Assembly (NCBI GenBank): GCA_014084085.1
Contig: NPFB01000104.1
Span: 103,262-141,553 of the forward strand
Source of the DNA: Hondaea fermentalgiana
Taxonomy: Eukaryota > Sar > Bigyra > Thraustochytrida > Thraustochytriidae
Reading direction: 5' to 3'
DNA: 38,292 bases
How positions within the stretch are numbered: the stretch's first letter is position 1; each line of letters opens with the position of its first letter. This document shows positions 38,241 to 38,292 of the stretch, one piece after another. The position numbers and the translations under genes are program-made. The notes beneath the pieces were generated by a model. That model searched no databases and was not told the origin of the DNA. It saw only the letters and a list, made by a program, of their open reading frames with translations.

Positions 38241-38292
<52 letters not shown>
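38241..38292 (+). repeat. (AAGC)n tetranucleotide repeat at the window end
   Basis: Thirteen perfect AAGC units run to the last base, so the true length of the tract is not known. Confidence 0.95.

Larger units (their letters stand above)
37758..38292. other. Right-edge region after SLD5, possibly leading to another gene
   Basis: The first part is the SLD5 3' flank, with AATAAA at 37780-37785. A T run at about 37958-37966 and a CT-rich tract at about 37997-38012 follow. ATGs at 38108 and 38113 open two frames that stay open to the window end, but they are short, repeat-driven and show no domain. The end is a tandem AAGC tract. Similar tetramer and pentamer tracts precede coding starts elsewhere in the window, so this may be the leader of a plus-strand gene outside it. 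Confidence 0.4.

Noticed and set aside
38108..38292. Start of a further gene at the right edge
   Set aside because: Two frames are open, but the content is short and dominated by the AAGC tract; without the downstream sequence no coding call can be supported.

Overview
The window looks like nuclear DNA of a heterotrophic protist, most likely a stramenopile and plausibly a thraustochytrid (labyrinthulomycete). The reasons are very long reading frames with few introns, a GC-rich and repeat-rich sequence, a myosin that ends in ankyrin repeats and a FYVE domain, a eukaryotic-type chorismate mutase, a GINS subunit, and spliceosomal introns with GTACGT donors. The taxonomic call is an inference from gene content; no rRNA or marker tree is possible here. 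I saw no tRNA, rRNA, transposon, CRISPR array or viral gene.

Layout, left to right. Positions 1-1432 are a GC-rich, repeat-laden leader. 1433-3148 (+) is an AAAP amino acid permease. 3894-4841 (-) is a TANGO2/NRDE protein, convergent with it. 5832-19181 (+) is a single-exon giant nonribosomal peptide synthetase of about 4,449 residues, C*-A-T-C-A-T-C-A-T-R. 19755-22796 (+) is an unrecognised 1,013-residue protein with seven copies of a roughly 49-residue repeat. 23086-24700 (+, two exons) is chorismate mutase fused to a shortened prephenate-dehydratase-like region and an ACT domain. 24959-26389 (-) is a PH plus ankyrin protein, divergent from 27185-34531 (+), a 2,448-residue unconventional myosin. 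34648-36039 (-) is a tesmin/LIN54-type CXC protein, convergent with the myosin and divergent from 36752-37757 (+, three exons), the GINS subunit SLD5. The right edge runs into an (AAGC)n tract that may lie upstream of the next gene.

The most notable object is the synthetase. It has three adenylation and three carrier domains, two condensation domains with the catalytic His and Asp, a first condensation domain whose catalytic HHxxxDG has become DRRFIDP, and a C-terminal Lys2-type reductase. It should therefore make a short peptide released as an aldehyde or alcohol. Adenylation domains 1 and 2 are near-duplicates with almost the same specificity residues, so the product is probably X-X-Y with a reduced C-terminus. 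No tailoring, resistance or phosphopantetheinyl transferase gene is adjacent, so this is a stand-alone megasynthase rather than a classical cluster. The flanking permease and the chorismate mutase are metabolically suggestive but not demonstrably linked.

Other points of interest are the chorismate mutase architecture (full eukaryotic AroQ mutase plus a PDT remnant plus ACT), the novel DAIM repeat protein, the multi-domain myosin, and a recurring pattern in which 4-5 bp tandem repeats sit just upstream of coding starts. All alignments and residue numbers were made by eye.
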